DNA of 64,000 bases from Sympetrum striolatum (Eukaryota; Arthropoda; Insecta; Odonata; Libellulidae), in assembly GCA_947579665.1 (NCBI GenBank), contig OX388349.1, forward strand, positions 26,630,459-26,694,458, read 5' to 3'. The translations under genes and the position numbers were made by a program. Each line of letters begins with the position of its first letter. Position 1 is the stretch's first letter. Shown one piece after another: positions 32,527-43,822 of this stretch. Below the pieces are notes generated by a model. That model made no database searches and was not told where the DNA came from. It worked only from the letters and a program-made list of their open reading frames with translations.

Positions 32527-33987
32527 ATGTCTAACTTGGTCATTTCTCGTTTAATAATGCATAATAAGTTGATGGAGGGAAATAATGAATCATTAATTTG
32601 CAAGAAAAAGCGTTTAATGAAATATCTAATTAAAAAACTACACTTACAAGAGTTTGAGAGTGGGCAAAATGCTCTCATTGATTATATCCATGATTTCTTG
32701 TTTGTGCACTATTCAAGAAAATGGAAACTGAGTTCACGCAATAATGAGAGATTTATCAAGCGCAATTCCAGTTGGCTTAATGTTAATGCTAATTTTATCG
32801 AGATTGTACTACAGAACTTACCTAGTAGTTCTATGACTCCTGGTTAGTAAATCTAAGTTTTATTTGATGTTTGTAATATCGTTTATTGATAATTTAAAAT
32901 TTTGTATATAATTTATCTTATGTAAAAGTAATTCATTTTGGTAGACGCTAGAGGACGGCCAGAATTAGATTTCCATCTTTCGAGTGAACGAACTAAACGA
33001 AGGAAAACGGAATCGATTAGGGCCACGTACTCCGCAGCTAAATTGTCTGCGATGTGACTCTTCGAGAGGAAGGAGATGAGGCTGCTTCTAAGTTAGTTAA
33101 GGAAATAACGACAACCACACCTACGAAAGCTAGGAGGGTACTTTCGAAGTGGAGGAAAACGGATAATGTTCAGTCTCAGTTGTCAGTAGAAGAGGCCGTA
33201 TCTCTGATTATATCGCCAGAGTTAACAAAAAGTCAATATAAATTCTCCGAAATACTGCAATTAGTCATGGTCATAAGTTGTACTCCAGCTATGAAGTAGT
33301 TAAAAACGCAAAATCTGCTGCGTATCCAGATGGGATACATATTACCGAAAATGTGTGTGGAGTCAGTTTGAAAGCCCTTCTGCTGCACACAGCATCCCGT
33401 ATTGCAGCATCTGTATCGTCAGCTCAGCATCAAGCAGTAAAGTTAATTCCAGTTTAATATGTAAATACGGATTTGACGGAAGCTCTGGCCACTCTCAATA
33501 TAAACAAGTGAGGCAAACGGAGGACAAGACAGATGAGTTCCTCTTCATGAGCTCCTTGGTGCCCCTACGTTTACTCAACGATGCATCTGGTAAAAACATA
33601 AACACCATAATTGTTCCTCGCTCATAGTAGTTGAAATTGATAACAATATAACAAACTTTAAGTTGAAATTCACAATTTATTGCTTAATACAGATGAAATA
33701 ATATGGGCGAATCCTCGACCATCTTTAACAAGACTCTGCAGACCGATTCGCCTTCAGTGGATAAAAGAGACGAAGACAATTATTCAGGCGGAAGAAAGGT
33801 ATCTGCAGAAGGAGATAGAAAAATTAACGCCGGTAAATGTGGGCTTATATCGAATTAAATTCGTTTTGCTGCTCCAACAAGAAAACCAAGGAATATGGAC
33901 GAAGAAGTGAAGGAGCACCTGAGCATGAGCAATGACGAAGAGATAGCGTGTCGAGAAGAAGATTCCTCTGATGATGACTCTATTTAA
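32527..33987 (+). pseudogene. Transib transposase pseudogene (RAG1 core-like)
   Basis: Exon 1 is 32527-32842 (basic N-terminus). An intron at 32843-32944 (GTTAGT...GTAG) leads to DARGRPELDFHLSSERTKRRK. Then, with frame changes near 33055, 33240-33265 and 33440, come EEGDEAASKLVKEIT, SHGHKLYSSYEVVKNAKSAA, GVSLKALLLHTASRI and KYGFDGSSGHSQYKQ. That last motif corresponds to the block around RAG1 Asp600 (SCDGMGDVSE). An intron at 33590-33692 joins LRLLNDAS to DEIIWANPRPSLTRLCRPI, matching the RAG1 stretch EPKPNSELCCKPL. After KLTP (near 33,835) the protein jumps to an acidic end, EEVKEHLSMSNDEE...SSDDDSI, with stop at 33985. The part with the second Asp and the Glu (RAG1 Asp708 and Glu962) is deleted. 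It is inactive as it stands. Confidence 0.85.
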
Positions 33988-34242
33988 GGCATATGGTAAG
34001 ACTCATTAATTTAAATGCACTTATGCTTAAAACATCAAAAGCCTATCTTATATAAAAAATTTATAAATCTCAATATTAACGAAAATATGTCAATGGAGGC
34101 ATGTACAGACAAACCTTTATAGAACATTACAGAAAGAGATTTTTTTCTTCATATCATTAGGATTTTCTAAAGTAATTCTATCCTTAAATGTGTATAGAGT
34201 ATTAATTCATAGTTATAAGCCACTATAAACGCTATTCAGAAT

Positions 34243-34856
34243 CGTTTTTATCCGCATATCCTCTCAAAACCGAGGTCGTCTTAGATAGTGGCGCTCCGAC
34301 GCACGGACATAGCTCTTGCATCGCCATCGAAAAGTCGCTTTATTTATCGGCGTCGCAAATTGTCGCAGGATTTTATTTCAGATTCTTCTTCAGAAAACTT
34401 CAAAGAACATTTTGGTATGAATAACTCCGCGTACACCGCGCTTATTCACAACTATTTTCCTCACTTTAGGTTGAAATTTGCCGTAAAATAAGGGTTCACC
34501 ATTTTGTTGTATAAATAATGCAAATAATCAACTGTGATTATTCAAACCCAGTATTATGAAGCATGAAGATTAGGTTTATAATACTAAATCGTTTTTTACC
34601 CGATGATTTAGCTCATTTTAGTTCAGGATTGGCTTGAAATGGAAGAATTTTGAGAAAACTCGAGGACCGGCATTTTTCGTAAAATTTGGTCAACTTTGAC
34701 CCCCTGTAGAATTGTAACGCGTGGGAATCAACGCAAATGATTTCACAGTTATATGCAGAATTTATTCAAGAACGACTATGTAAAGTTTGAAAGTCCGCAC
34801 TCAAAAAAAGCACTTTTTTATTTTTGGCCAGCTTTTTTCGATTCTAGCCCACTGTG
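34243..34856. repeat. Right terminal inverted repeat of the Transib
   Basis: The inverted partner of 31122-31736, ending GCCCACTGTG at 34856, with the duplication CGTTG directly after it. Confidence 0.9.
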
Positions 34857-35027
34857 CGTTGGCAATGATTTGGAGAAATAATTATTTAGAACAAGTTAAA
34901 CTAATAATGCAGGACATTTATTCAAATTTTACATATAATGCACCACTGACAATACACATTGTCTATCATGTAATATTGATATGAACATATATTTACTATA
35001 ACTGATAGAACAGTTATGCGTCTACGT

Positions 35028-35310
35028 CTATCTATATTCCCTGGTAGTGAGTTCCAGGGGGGCAAGCATCATTCCTCTATTTTTTTAATCATTTGATTAT
35101 TCTCGAAAAAAAATAAGAGTCGATGCGTTCTAGGAAATATTTCTCTGGTCTTCTTCGTTTTATCAAAACGGTCTGGTGAAGAGGGTTGTCACATTATGTT
35201 CGTTAAGAATTCTGAGAATGTGCTTTCTCTTAACTTATTTAGGGAATTTATCCTTTTTAATAATCTTCCATAGATTCCCATCCCGCGTCTTCAATCATCT
35301 GAGTGACGCT
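35028..35310 (-). pseudogene. Decayed LINE reverse transcriptase tail (copy B)
   Basis: The counterpart in segment X copy B of the LINE tail at 23566-23848. I saw no base differences between them, so the same frame changes and stops are present. Confidence 0.65.
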
Positions 35311-35881
35311 CACTACTTTATCACAGGAATACTTTTCATAACATACCGCCTTTCCTATGATCTTTTCTTATTTCCAAAAACTATATTTTCCAAAAGGGTC
35401 CCATAAATTACATGCATATCGACTGTGATGTTTAACTACCGCAGAGTTACATCGCTCGAGAGCTTTTTCTCCATCCATACCAATAACTCTCGGAACGAAG
35501 CCGACTTTCTTATATTTTTCTCCTTATAGTATTACATTTCTCGGTGTACTCCATGATACATCATTAGTGATAGTTACTCTAATATATTTCACCAATTCTA
35601 CCATTTTAATTTAACACCATTAATCTGCATTTAGTTTTCTTTCGTATTAGTTAATTATTGAACACAAATCAACATTTAGTGCTGATTTATGATCAATGCA
35701 CCATTTCGTAATTTCATTTAATTAGTTTGACAGGGTTAATCTAACTTCTGTTCTCTGTAATTCCAATTAAATTCCGGAGTCATCGGTGTTCATTCTAGAT
35801 TTACTCTAAATGAAATAGCTTAGATCATTGATGCGTATTAAACATTTAACAATCACGTTTTACTTGATTCGTGTTGATTTT

Positions 35882-36965
35882 ATTATAGTAAATTACATTA
35901 TCTAAAACTTTTATAAGAAATAAAATATACCTATGTATCATATTTATGGAGATATTATGAAAACCGGAAATGAGCTTTGATGAATGAAGCACGACTTCCG
36001 GTAAACCGATTTACTCCAAAAACTAATCAACTCCGACAGCACAAACCACAGGGCTATATATGAGCTTTGGTATTGATTTCGGAATGATGTATGTGTGTGT
36101 GTATGTATGTGTGTATGTGCTTGTGGGCGCTCTAACGTAAAAACTATTAGTCGTTTCAGTACCAAACTTCATATATGGTACTGTGGTGTGTGCTGTCAGA
36201 GTTGATTAGTTTTTGGAGTAAATTGGTTAACCGGAAGTCGAGCTTCATTCATCAAAGCTCATTTCCGGTTTTAAATATATCTCAAGAAATATGATATATA
36301 GGTATATTGTATACCTTATAAAAGTTTTAGATAATGTGATTTACTATAACTTTTGTATTTAACGTATTTTTGTATCACCGGTGAAATACCGATAAACCGG
36401 AAGTAGCTGTTATGTACTTTGCGGGCGCTTTAACATGAAAACTATGAATCGGATCGACACCAAATTTCATACATAGTATTTTGGTTGATGTCGTTAGAGT
36501 TGATTAGTTTTTGGAGTAAATCGGCTAACCGCAATTCGAGCTTCATTCTTCAAAGCTCATTTCCGGTTTTCAAAATATCTCCATAAATATTATATTTAGG
36601 TATATACTATTATAAATAAATGTTTTAGAAAATAAATTTTACTATAACTTTTATATGAAACATATTTTTTTATCACTGATTGTTTAGGAGTTATTCATGA
36701 AATACTGATAAACCGGAAGTTGCTGATTATGTACTTTGTGGGCGCTCTGGGCTCTATGGGTGAAAGGCCAATTTCATCGTTTTTCGTCGAGAATGTCCCG
36801 AAAAACATTATTTATAATGTTTGTAACGAAAAGATAATGATATATAAATTAATCACTCATCTTCCAAGTTTAGATGGAATATAGATTTCGAAATTACTGT
36901 CGTAGATAAATATATATATCTTATATATGGAGAAAGTCATGTGCTGGCCACATCAGATTTTTATA
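35882..36965. mobile_element. R1 repeat family, copy 3, with foldback
   Basis: The copy-B equivalent of 24420-25503. Foldback arms are at about 35882-36080 and 36152-36352 around the (TG)n loop. The arms are almost the same as in copy A (one change seen, at 35991), while the right half shows many of the A/B differences. Confidence 0.75.
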
Positions 36966-37616
36966 CTGGCATTCCCTATGAAAATCCCGCACTTCCCGCG
37001 CTCAAAGAATTTTAATGGGAAACCCGACATTCTACTCGTCAAAGATAAATCGCTGGATGGAATCGGCTTTCCATTAATTGGACGGTTAAACTGAACTTTC
37101 CAAATTTAGATGAAAAGGAAAAGCTTAATCCGTGGACTGCGAAAGAGGCTGCGTAACACAGTGTGTCGAAATCTTATTGATATATACCGCAGAAATCAAA
37201 ATGGCATCTCCCTAGAAACATTGACAACAGTCATACACTCGATTACCAGGTTAAAGTATTTTTGAAGCTGATGCGCGGAATTATGGCGATGTCTAATCAT
37301 CGTTCGATAGCGGAAAGTGATAAAAAATATGACCCAACTGAGTGATCAGCTCCATCGATAATGACCCCTGGAAAATGAATTCCCTTCTCTTAACCCTCCA
37401 AGTATTTTATCGGTCGATTGTTTTCAAGAATTTCATGCCATTTGGAATCATTATAGACACTTGTTATCTATCTGTACTCATACAAGTACAATATTTAAGT
37501 GATGATACTTAAGTACAATATTTCAGTTTTGGTTTGAGTTTTAATCATTAGTAGCTTAACAACTTATTCTTACACGTTGTAGGAATTTACAAAACTGCAC
37601 TTACGTTTGGTTTTAA

Positions 37617-37710
37617 CCCTCATCCGGGCGCGCCGCACACCTCCAGGCAGGTATTGCACGGGCTTTTATGAATGTGACGGTAAACTACCGTCCACGCGCC
37701 CGGATGAAGG
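37617..37710. mobile_element. 94-bp TTAA-flanked miniature element
   Basis: Flanked by TTAA at 37613-37616 and 37711-37714. The ends are 16-bp inverted repeats with one mismatch: CCCTCATCCGGGCGCG inward from the left and CCTTCATCCGGGCGCG from the right. The GC-rich body contains a second palindrome, GACGGTAAACTACCGTC. The TTAA target and the CC ends point to a miniature piggyBac-type element. Its ends resemble neither of the two larger piggyBacs closely. Confidence 0.75.
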
Positions 37711-37920
37711 TTAAGAGTTTCCTCCGGGAATATATATTTATCAGTTTCGACTTCAATTTATTTCTTTAAGCACTATAATTTTACCGATATTTGTTTCCCA
37801 CAGATCGTTTTACTTTTTCCTCCACCTTGCAATAGCCTTACATCGGCACCCTAAACAGCATTGCAGTCGATCCTTCCAAATATAGATAAATTCTAAAAGT
37901 ACGTTTTTTAAGCGTTTTTA

Positions 37921-38881
37921 CGAGGCTTGTCCAGAAAGTAAGTGTACTGAATTTTTGAAGTTTACAAAAATTTTTATTTGAACAAAAAAATTACCTGGTT
38001 ACATTAGTACATATATAAGTTATTATTCGACATAGTCACCATTCCTCTCAATGCAGATGGTGAACCGGGGTATTATTTTTTTGATGCCTTCCTCGAAATA
38101 GTTTCACGCCAAATCCTTCGTCTATTTCTCCACCTCCCCCTTCATCTCCTCGCTGGTTGAACATCTTTTTCCACCCATGTGCAGCTTCAGGGAGGTAAAA
38201 AGATAGTAATCTGAAGGTGCTAGGTCAGGAGAATATGCGGGATTGTTCAGGACATCCCATTTAAACAAGGCGAGCAGTTCCTTCGCCTGGTCAGGACTCC
38301 ACCCGATTCAACTTGTGTTGGTCTGTCAGCTGTTTTGGGACCCACCTCGCCGACAGTTTCCGATATCCGAGGGTTTCTGTGATGGTTTTGTGTACCAGAG
38401 ATCTGGAGATTTGTGGAAACATCGCAGAAAGTTCATCCACAGTCAATCTGTGATCGTCACTGAGCGCATTTCCGATTTTTTCCACAATATCGTTAGTCAC
38501 AATTGAAGGTCTTCGGCTCCTCTGATCATCATGCACAGAAGTATGACCGTTTCTAAACTCGCGACACCACTTAAAAACACTAGTACGATTCATAGCTTTA
38601 TCACCATATGCAGTTTTTACCTCATTATAAACCTCAAACGGAGTTTTTCCCTTCCAAACAAGGTAACGTATGACTCCTCGTATTTCGCACTTGGCGGGAG
38701 ATTGGGTTGACATTTTTCACGAAACTCATTGTCACGTCGACAGTTCTCAACGTACTGACATTGAACCAGTCTTGTTGTGTAGGGGATGAATCAGGCTACA
38801 CGGCAGAGTAGCCAACATGTCAAATAAAAAATCCCTCCGGCCGTGAGAGCCTCAGTACACTTACTTTCTGGACATCCCTCG
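37921..38881 (-). mobile_element. mariner element, internally deleted
   Basis: 961 bp between TA dinucleotides (37919-37920 and 38882-38883). The ends are inverted repeats of about 27 bp sharing TGTCCAGAAAGTAAGTGTAC. Transposase sequence runs on the minus strand. A full mariner is about 1.3 kb, so roughly 300 bp is missing from the middle of the gene. It could move only if a related transposase is present elsewhere. Confidence 0.92.
38023..38713 (-). pseudogene. mariner transposase pseudogene
   Basis: Starts at 38713 with MSTQSPAKCEIRGVIRYLV. The N-terminal 140 codons contain the DNA-binding helix-turn-helix region (GKTPFEVYNEVKTAYG, SVFKWCREFRNG, DDQRSRRPS) and the linker RWVPKQL. At 38291 the frame stops. 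In another frame the C-terminal part resumes with ELLALFKWDVLNNPAYSPDLAPSDYYLF, which contains the third catalytic Asp of the D,D34D triad. The intervening segment with the first and second Asp is deleted. Further stops follow (for example at 38122-38124), with recognisable tail sequence to a stop at 38023. It is non-functional. Confidence 0.9.
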
Positions 38882-38883
38882 TA

Positions 38884-41800
38884 TAGAGATTTTGGTATTC
38901 CTTAGAATAATTTAGAAGATGAAATTCAATAACATACTCTTTCCACTGATGAGTTTTGGAAAGGCTTTCTTTATTTACATGAACTGTGATAATAGTCCGT
39001 TTATAGAAATTAGTACTTGAATTGAACTGAGAGTTTCTGAAGGTAGCAATTATTTTTTTAAATGTAGAAGCCACAAACATGAGTGGAGTTATACGGTAGC
39101 GAAGAGTGCTCTTGACTAGTTGGAGGGATATCGCTATAAATCAGTGATAAATAACGTTAAGTTAACAAAAAAATGGAAAACAACGATACAGAACTACGGA
39201 ATATGGTGATACTATTTTCGGATTACATTCCTTTAGGATTATTCTTTCATTGAGAATTTATTTCGAAGTTACTGAAACGTTTTGAAAGCATTAAAAAATG
39301 GCTCTCAGGTAGAATAATACTTTGAAATTTTAACGGTGGAGAAATATTTAGAAAACTTTTCATTTATATTTATCAAAATATTATTAATTTTCCACTAGAC
39401 GCTTTGAAGGCTAGAAACGCAAGACCATACGCTGAATATTAAAATCTGAAAGTTATTCGTTACTAGAAAAAACGTTAAAACTATTCGTGAAAGAATGCAG
39501 CTCAAAAACATATTCTCTAAAAATAAATTACAAAATCCAGCTGTAGTAGGGTATTCTTGCAAATGTACAGGATGAATATTTGCGTTTATTCATGAATAAA
39601 TTCATATAACATTGAGCATTAAGTTATTAACAAAACTGAATCGTTTAATGATTCATAAATATCGTTTGCATTTTCATATTAATAGCTTTAAACAAAAAGT
39701 AAATCTTGTTATTTGTGGAAATCAATAGATTTTCCCAAATTTTGCTATTTATTCAGATATTCACATTTTTAATATGAATTCTGCGTTGCGGGAGGGATAT
39801 ATAATAGAACTCCATTCAAAGTGCTTCTTCACCTCTTACAATTCCGAACCAACAGACGAACAAAAAGCCATTCTCATGCAAATAGAAACTTGGCGTCAGT
39901 ATTGGTAAAGGAAAGAAGGAAACTGTTCCCAAAATTCGGTAAGAAAAATATTTTAATCCCGCAAAAAAAATCAGTAGAATAGAAAGAGGTATGAAAGTAG
40001 AGAATTGGGGTGAGGATATTCAACGGGAAGATAAGGTTCAATAACAGAAGCCATTACAATGCCTCAGAAGCCTTCCTTTTCCCATCGCTTCCCTTTATTG
40101 CTCGGTTTGGCACGTATTGATTGATGGCTTGGATTACACATTCCAAGTACAATGCTCGGTTATCGTTACTAATGCCCTCGACTCCAAAATCCCTTTAGAT
40201 CGCAATCAGGTTGCGCGATAAGCCGCGGCGCATCCTTTCGCTAAACTGCGAATGGTACTGCACGAGCATCACGGCAGCTTACTCAGCGGTTCACAATTTG
40301 AATTGGAGAAAGGCTCAGTTTAAGGTTGGCCAAATTGTGGCGAGAAAAGTTCTCGTACGCGCAAGAAGCTTCTTGTTACCGTGACTAGAAGCTGGTTTAA
40401 TCCTGGACTACATTAGGGGCTTAAGAATTAGGCCGTCAGTGTACCGCACTGCGTTGTTACCGATTTTGTAAAACGAAGAGGCCCGTTGTATAACTTTTAA
40501 CTCCCACTCTAGCTTACCTACTATCACGAGAATACTCAATCAGAATATATTTTGAAGAGTAGAAGCGTGTGTGAGTGAAAATCATGACATTACTCGGTAA
40601 TATACTTGCAGTTGGCTTCGACTAAGCTCTATTCAAGGTTACTATTAATTTCCGCCTATGCTTGCATGTAAACGTAGATATTAAGCTATTTATCGCTAGA
40701 AGACAGACTGAACTTCAGTTCAACATTAAGTATAATCCGTTTATTCTCTTATTGAAACTTACGTGAATCTTACGAGGTGAATGTAGTAGGAAATGTTAAG
40801 ATAATGGTTGACTAATTAGAGAATCTTCTTATGATTTCAAGCTTAATGATGATGCGAATGTTATAACCAAAATCATGAAGTATAACCTTGCACAAAATAA
40901 CAACTTTATAAACCTAATATCTTTCTTAAGCTCTTCATTTTTTTGGCGACTGATTTTCACTTTTCGAAGATGAATAATCCAGTGACAAAATCAGAGTCAA
41001 ATATGGATGGATTACGATACACTATCATAGTACAGACCCACAATCAGAGTCGACTCGTGATACGGGTGAGCCGGAATTTCGCCCAGGGCACCGAAATTTC
41101 GGTATTACATTGATATCATGTATTTACGAAGCGCATAAACCTCTGTGCTTTATAATTTTATGGAGAAAGAGTTAATTCGTACATCTTGCAATATTAGTTG
41201 ACTGTTGATTGTGTAGGTTAATCTCAAATTGAGGTATTTCAAAATTTAATATCAATACAGAAATTTCAAGGTACCGCATAAATTATGCATATTAGAAAGT
41301 TTGTCGTTAAAAGCTTTCCAGAGAATTTTTAAATGATATTTTTAAAATATTCGGGAGGAATATTTTCATCGATTTCTCAATCACAACATATAATAGTCTT
41401 ATTTTTATGGTTAAATAACTTTCTATTCAAGCAACTATTTCCTTTAATTTTACTTTAATCCTTTTTAGCGATTCTGCCAAAGTTCGATGCTGGGCCAGGT
41501 GGTGAGATATATTTACACCAAATACAATTAACTCAGCCAATAGTAGAACGTTTTACTATTTAAAATAAAAAATATTTACGCAAAAACAGTGACTGGCTAA
41601 ATTGGGTAACGAGCTACTGTAAGTAACAATTTAAATAGCTGAAATTTACAAAAAATATGCAGCCTTAACAACCATCATTTGCATTTTGGAAACCAACTGA
41701 GTAGTTATACAGTTAATACATACAAACGGCAGGGGCAAGCAATTTATTACAGCAATACTCTTATAACAAACTGTATACATGTTTGTATTGCATTTATAGC

Positions 41801-43818
41801 ATAGATTCCATTAAAACTAGCTATAATCGGGCATTCGTTATGGATAAGTTACCTCAAGATAATTCTTAGCCATAGATATACGTAGCATATATATTCATAT
41901 GAAATATATGAATTCGTCAAGTGAAGAGATATAATTTATAATATCCTCTCATTTATACTGGATAGGAAAGAGAAACTCTTTGTAGTAAACTTAAACTCTA
42001 AGAGAAACTCTTAGTATACTAATTTTATATTCCTAATTCCTTCCCTCGGATAATTGCACTTATGGTGAATTTCTTCTTGATTGCATTGAACTTTTGATGA
42101 AACAGGGAATTTATCCCACTTTTAGGCTCTTTGCCATGAAATCTCAAGAATAAAAATCTCCCATTGCCTAAGATATCAATTTTGTTTCGATAAAATTCAA
42201 TGACTAATGGGAAAGATGGTGGTCTGGGACTTCACTCTTACTGAGTAACATTCCATAATAGATGAAAATTTATTTTTTCGATGCGCGCAGGATTTTTCAT
42301 TCCACGTTCCGGAGAAATATTCCTTTTCTAGACAGCGATCGTGAATTCAAACGAATTAAACACAATCAGCTTTGCTAATGTAATCAATGTAGTCTTTTAT
42401 GTCTTCAGACGAAAAAAGGAAGTCTGAGAGGACTATAAGAGGAGAGGATAAAGGTTATCGACTGCCAATCAACGAATAACCGAATCTCTTTCAAATTGGG
42501 AAGGAGTCAAAGCGTGGAAACGGCACGAAAAAGTATTTCGAAAGAGGCAAAGAGAATTGGGAAGGGTGTGAAAGTCCTTAAAAATTAAATGTTAAAGTAG
42601 AAGGACGAGGAGAAAGGATGAGTGGCGGAGACGAAAATCATTATTGAATCCGAGGAAAAATCGGAAACAAGACACATTTACTTTAAGAATCTGACATTAA
42701 TGATTATATCTCGGAATTTAGACATGGGTAATGCCTTTAATTATCCCTACAAATATAAGTGAGAGAAGTGATTCACTATATCCAAAATTACTAGGGAAGA
42801 ATTTTTGTTCTGTTAAAATAATTAAAACTTGCGATTTTCCTGAAAAATGATGAATCAATTAATTTAATTTGCATAAGGCAGTGAAAGTTATTCTTCAATA
42901 GAATAGACTTTATTGAGGGCGAGATTAAGATTAGTATGTTTGCATCTAACTTTTGTATTTTCATAAAATGGTACGGATAGAGGAAATTGAATCCATAAAT
43001 ATAGCACAAAAAGCTATTAATATATGAATTAATTTTAAGTAAACTAATTAGGAGAGGTATCCAATTCAGGATGACACTCATAGGAAGGGAGTCGTGAAAA
43101 AACACCGAAAGATAATGATAGCAATATAATTAAGTTAAATGATTGTCTAGTTATAGTTTCCAAACTATAACAATAACTAAAAATAGAAAAAAATTCAAAA
43201 ATCTAGGTGTCCACGGTTTGGGAAAGATTTATTACCAGAAGTCGTTTAAAATTGGAAATACACAGAAGAAATTATAAATCCAGGCAAATCTTCTTGATCA
43301 TGATCATTAGTAGCATTCAGAAAGCACTGAAATGAATATCACTCACATATCAAATAACACTAATTAAAAATAGAGGAAGAGAAGATGGACCAAGATATAG
43401 GTGGACGTAAACCGAAGATAGATAATTGCTGATGATTATTTTAATATAGTAGTATAGTTTTTAATAGATAATAGTGGTATTACCTTATTTTTTGTCCAGT
43501 GATTTGGCAATAATGAAACAATAAATAGAATTGTTTGGGTTCGGGGATTCATTAGTAGAAATAAAACACTGTCTCTAAGGCTTGAACAGAATTTTAAAAG
43601 GATTTGAATGGCAGCGAGTAGAAACTTTCTACAAGGAGTTTTCATTGTTTTTTTATTTTGGCGGATAAAATAAAAAGTAGAAAAGTTTATTTTTTCTTTA
43701 AATTTATAAATAAAGTGAAAAAACGTTATTATGAGTCAATTTATTTTTATCTCAGTACCTATTTAACAATAGATTTATTATAATGATAATTTAAACATAA
43801 AAAATGAATGTCGTATTA
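38884..43818. other. AT-rich non-coding stretch
   Basis: No gene recognised in almost 5 kb. A less AT-rich patch at about 40,050-40,420 could be regulatory or conserved but carries no identifiable motif. Minus-strand frames at 42,791-43,105 and 43,436-43,645 look like chance frames in AT-rich DNA. Confidence 0.35.
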
Positions 43819-43822
43819 TTAA

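Larger units (their letters stand above)
31122..34856 (+). mobile_element. Transib-like (RAG1-related) DNA transposon
   Basis: A 3,735-bp element flanked by a 5-bp duplication CGTTG (31117-31121 and 34857-34861). Copy A of the segment has a single CGTTG at 23395-23399, so borders and duplication are shown directly. Both ends read CACAGTGGGCTAG inward. A 5-bp duplication with CAC...GTG ends and a RAG1-like transposase defines Transib. CACAGTG equals the heptamer of V(D)J recombination signals, and CCAAAAATA lies 22 bases further in, at about the spacing of a 23-type signal (6 of 9 bases match the nonamer). The inverted repeats are unusually long (about 615 bp). The transposase inside is a broken, internally deleted copy. 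Confidence 0.9.
30737..37460. repeat. Segment X, copy B (interrupted by a Transib)
   Basis: The second copy of the 3-kb segment, in the same orientation as copy A: 30737-31121 plus 34862-37460, split by the Transib. The junction with the gypsy-like gag is at 30737 with microhomology TCATTAG. At the site where A has a piggyBac, B reads TTAACCCTCCAAGTATT (37390-37406). Homology to A ends at 37460 and unrelated sequence follows, whereas A continues into an LTR at the same point. Confidence 0.93.

Noticed and set aside
34288..34491. Similar frames in both Transib arms (31487-31738 minus, 34288-34491 plus)
   Set aside because: They are inverted copies of the same terminal-repeat DNA with amino-acid changes between arms, and do not join the transposase frame.
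38820..39080. Minus-strand frame across the mariner right end
   Set aside because: It runs from flanking DNA into the inverted repeat and has no motif.
41091..41102. CCGAAATTTCGG palindrome
   Set aside because: Twelve bases is within chance expectation for 64 kb and nothing nearby supports a function.
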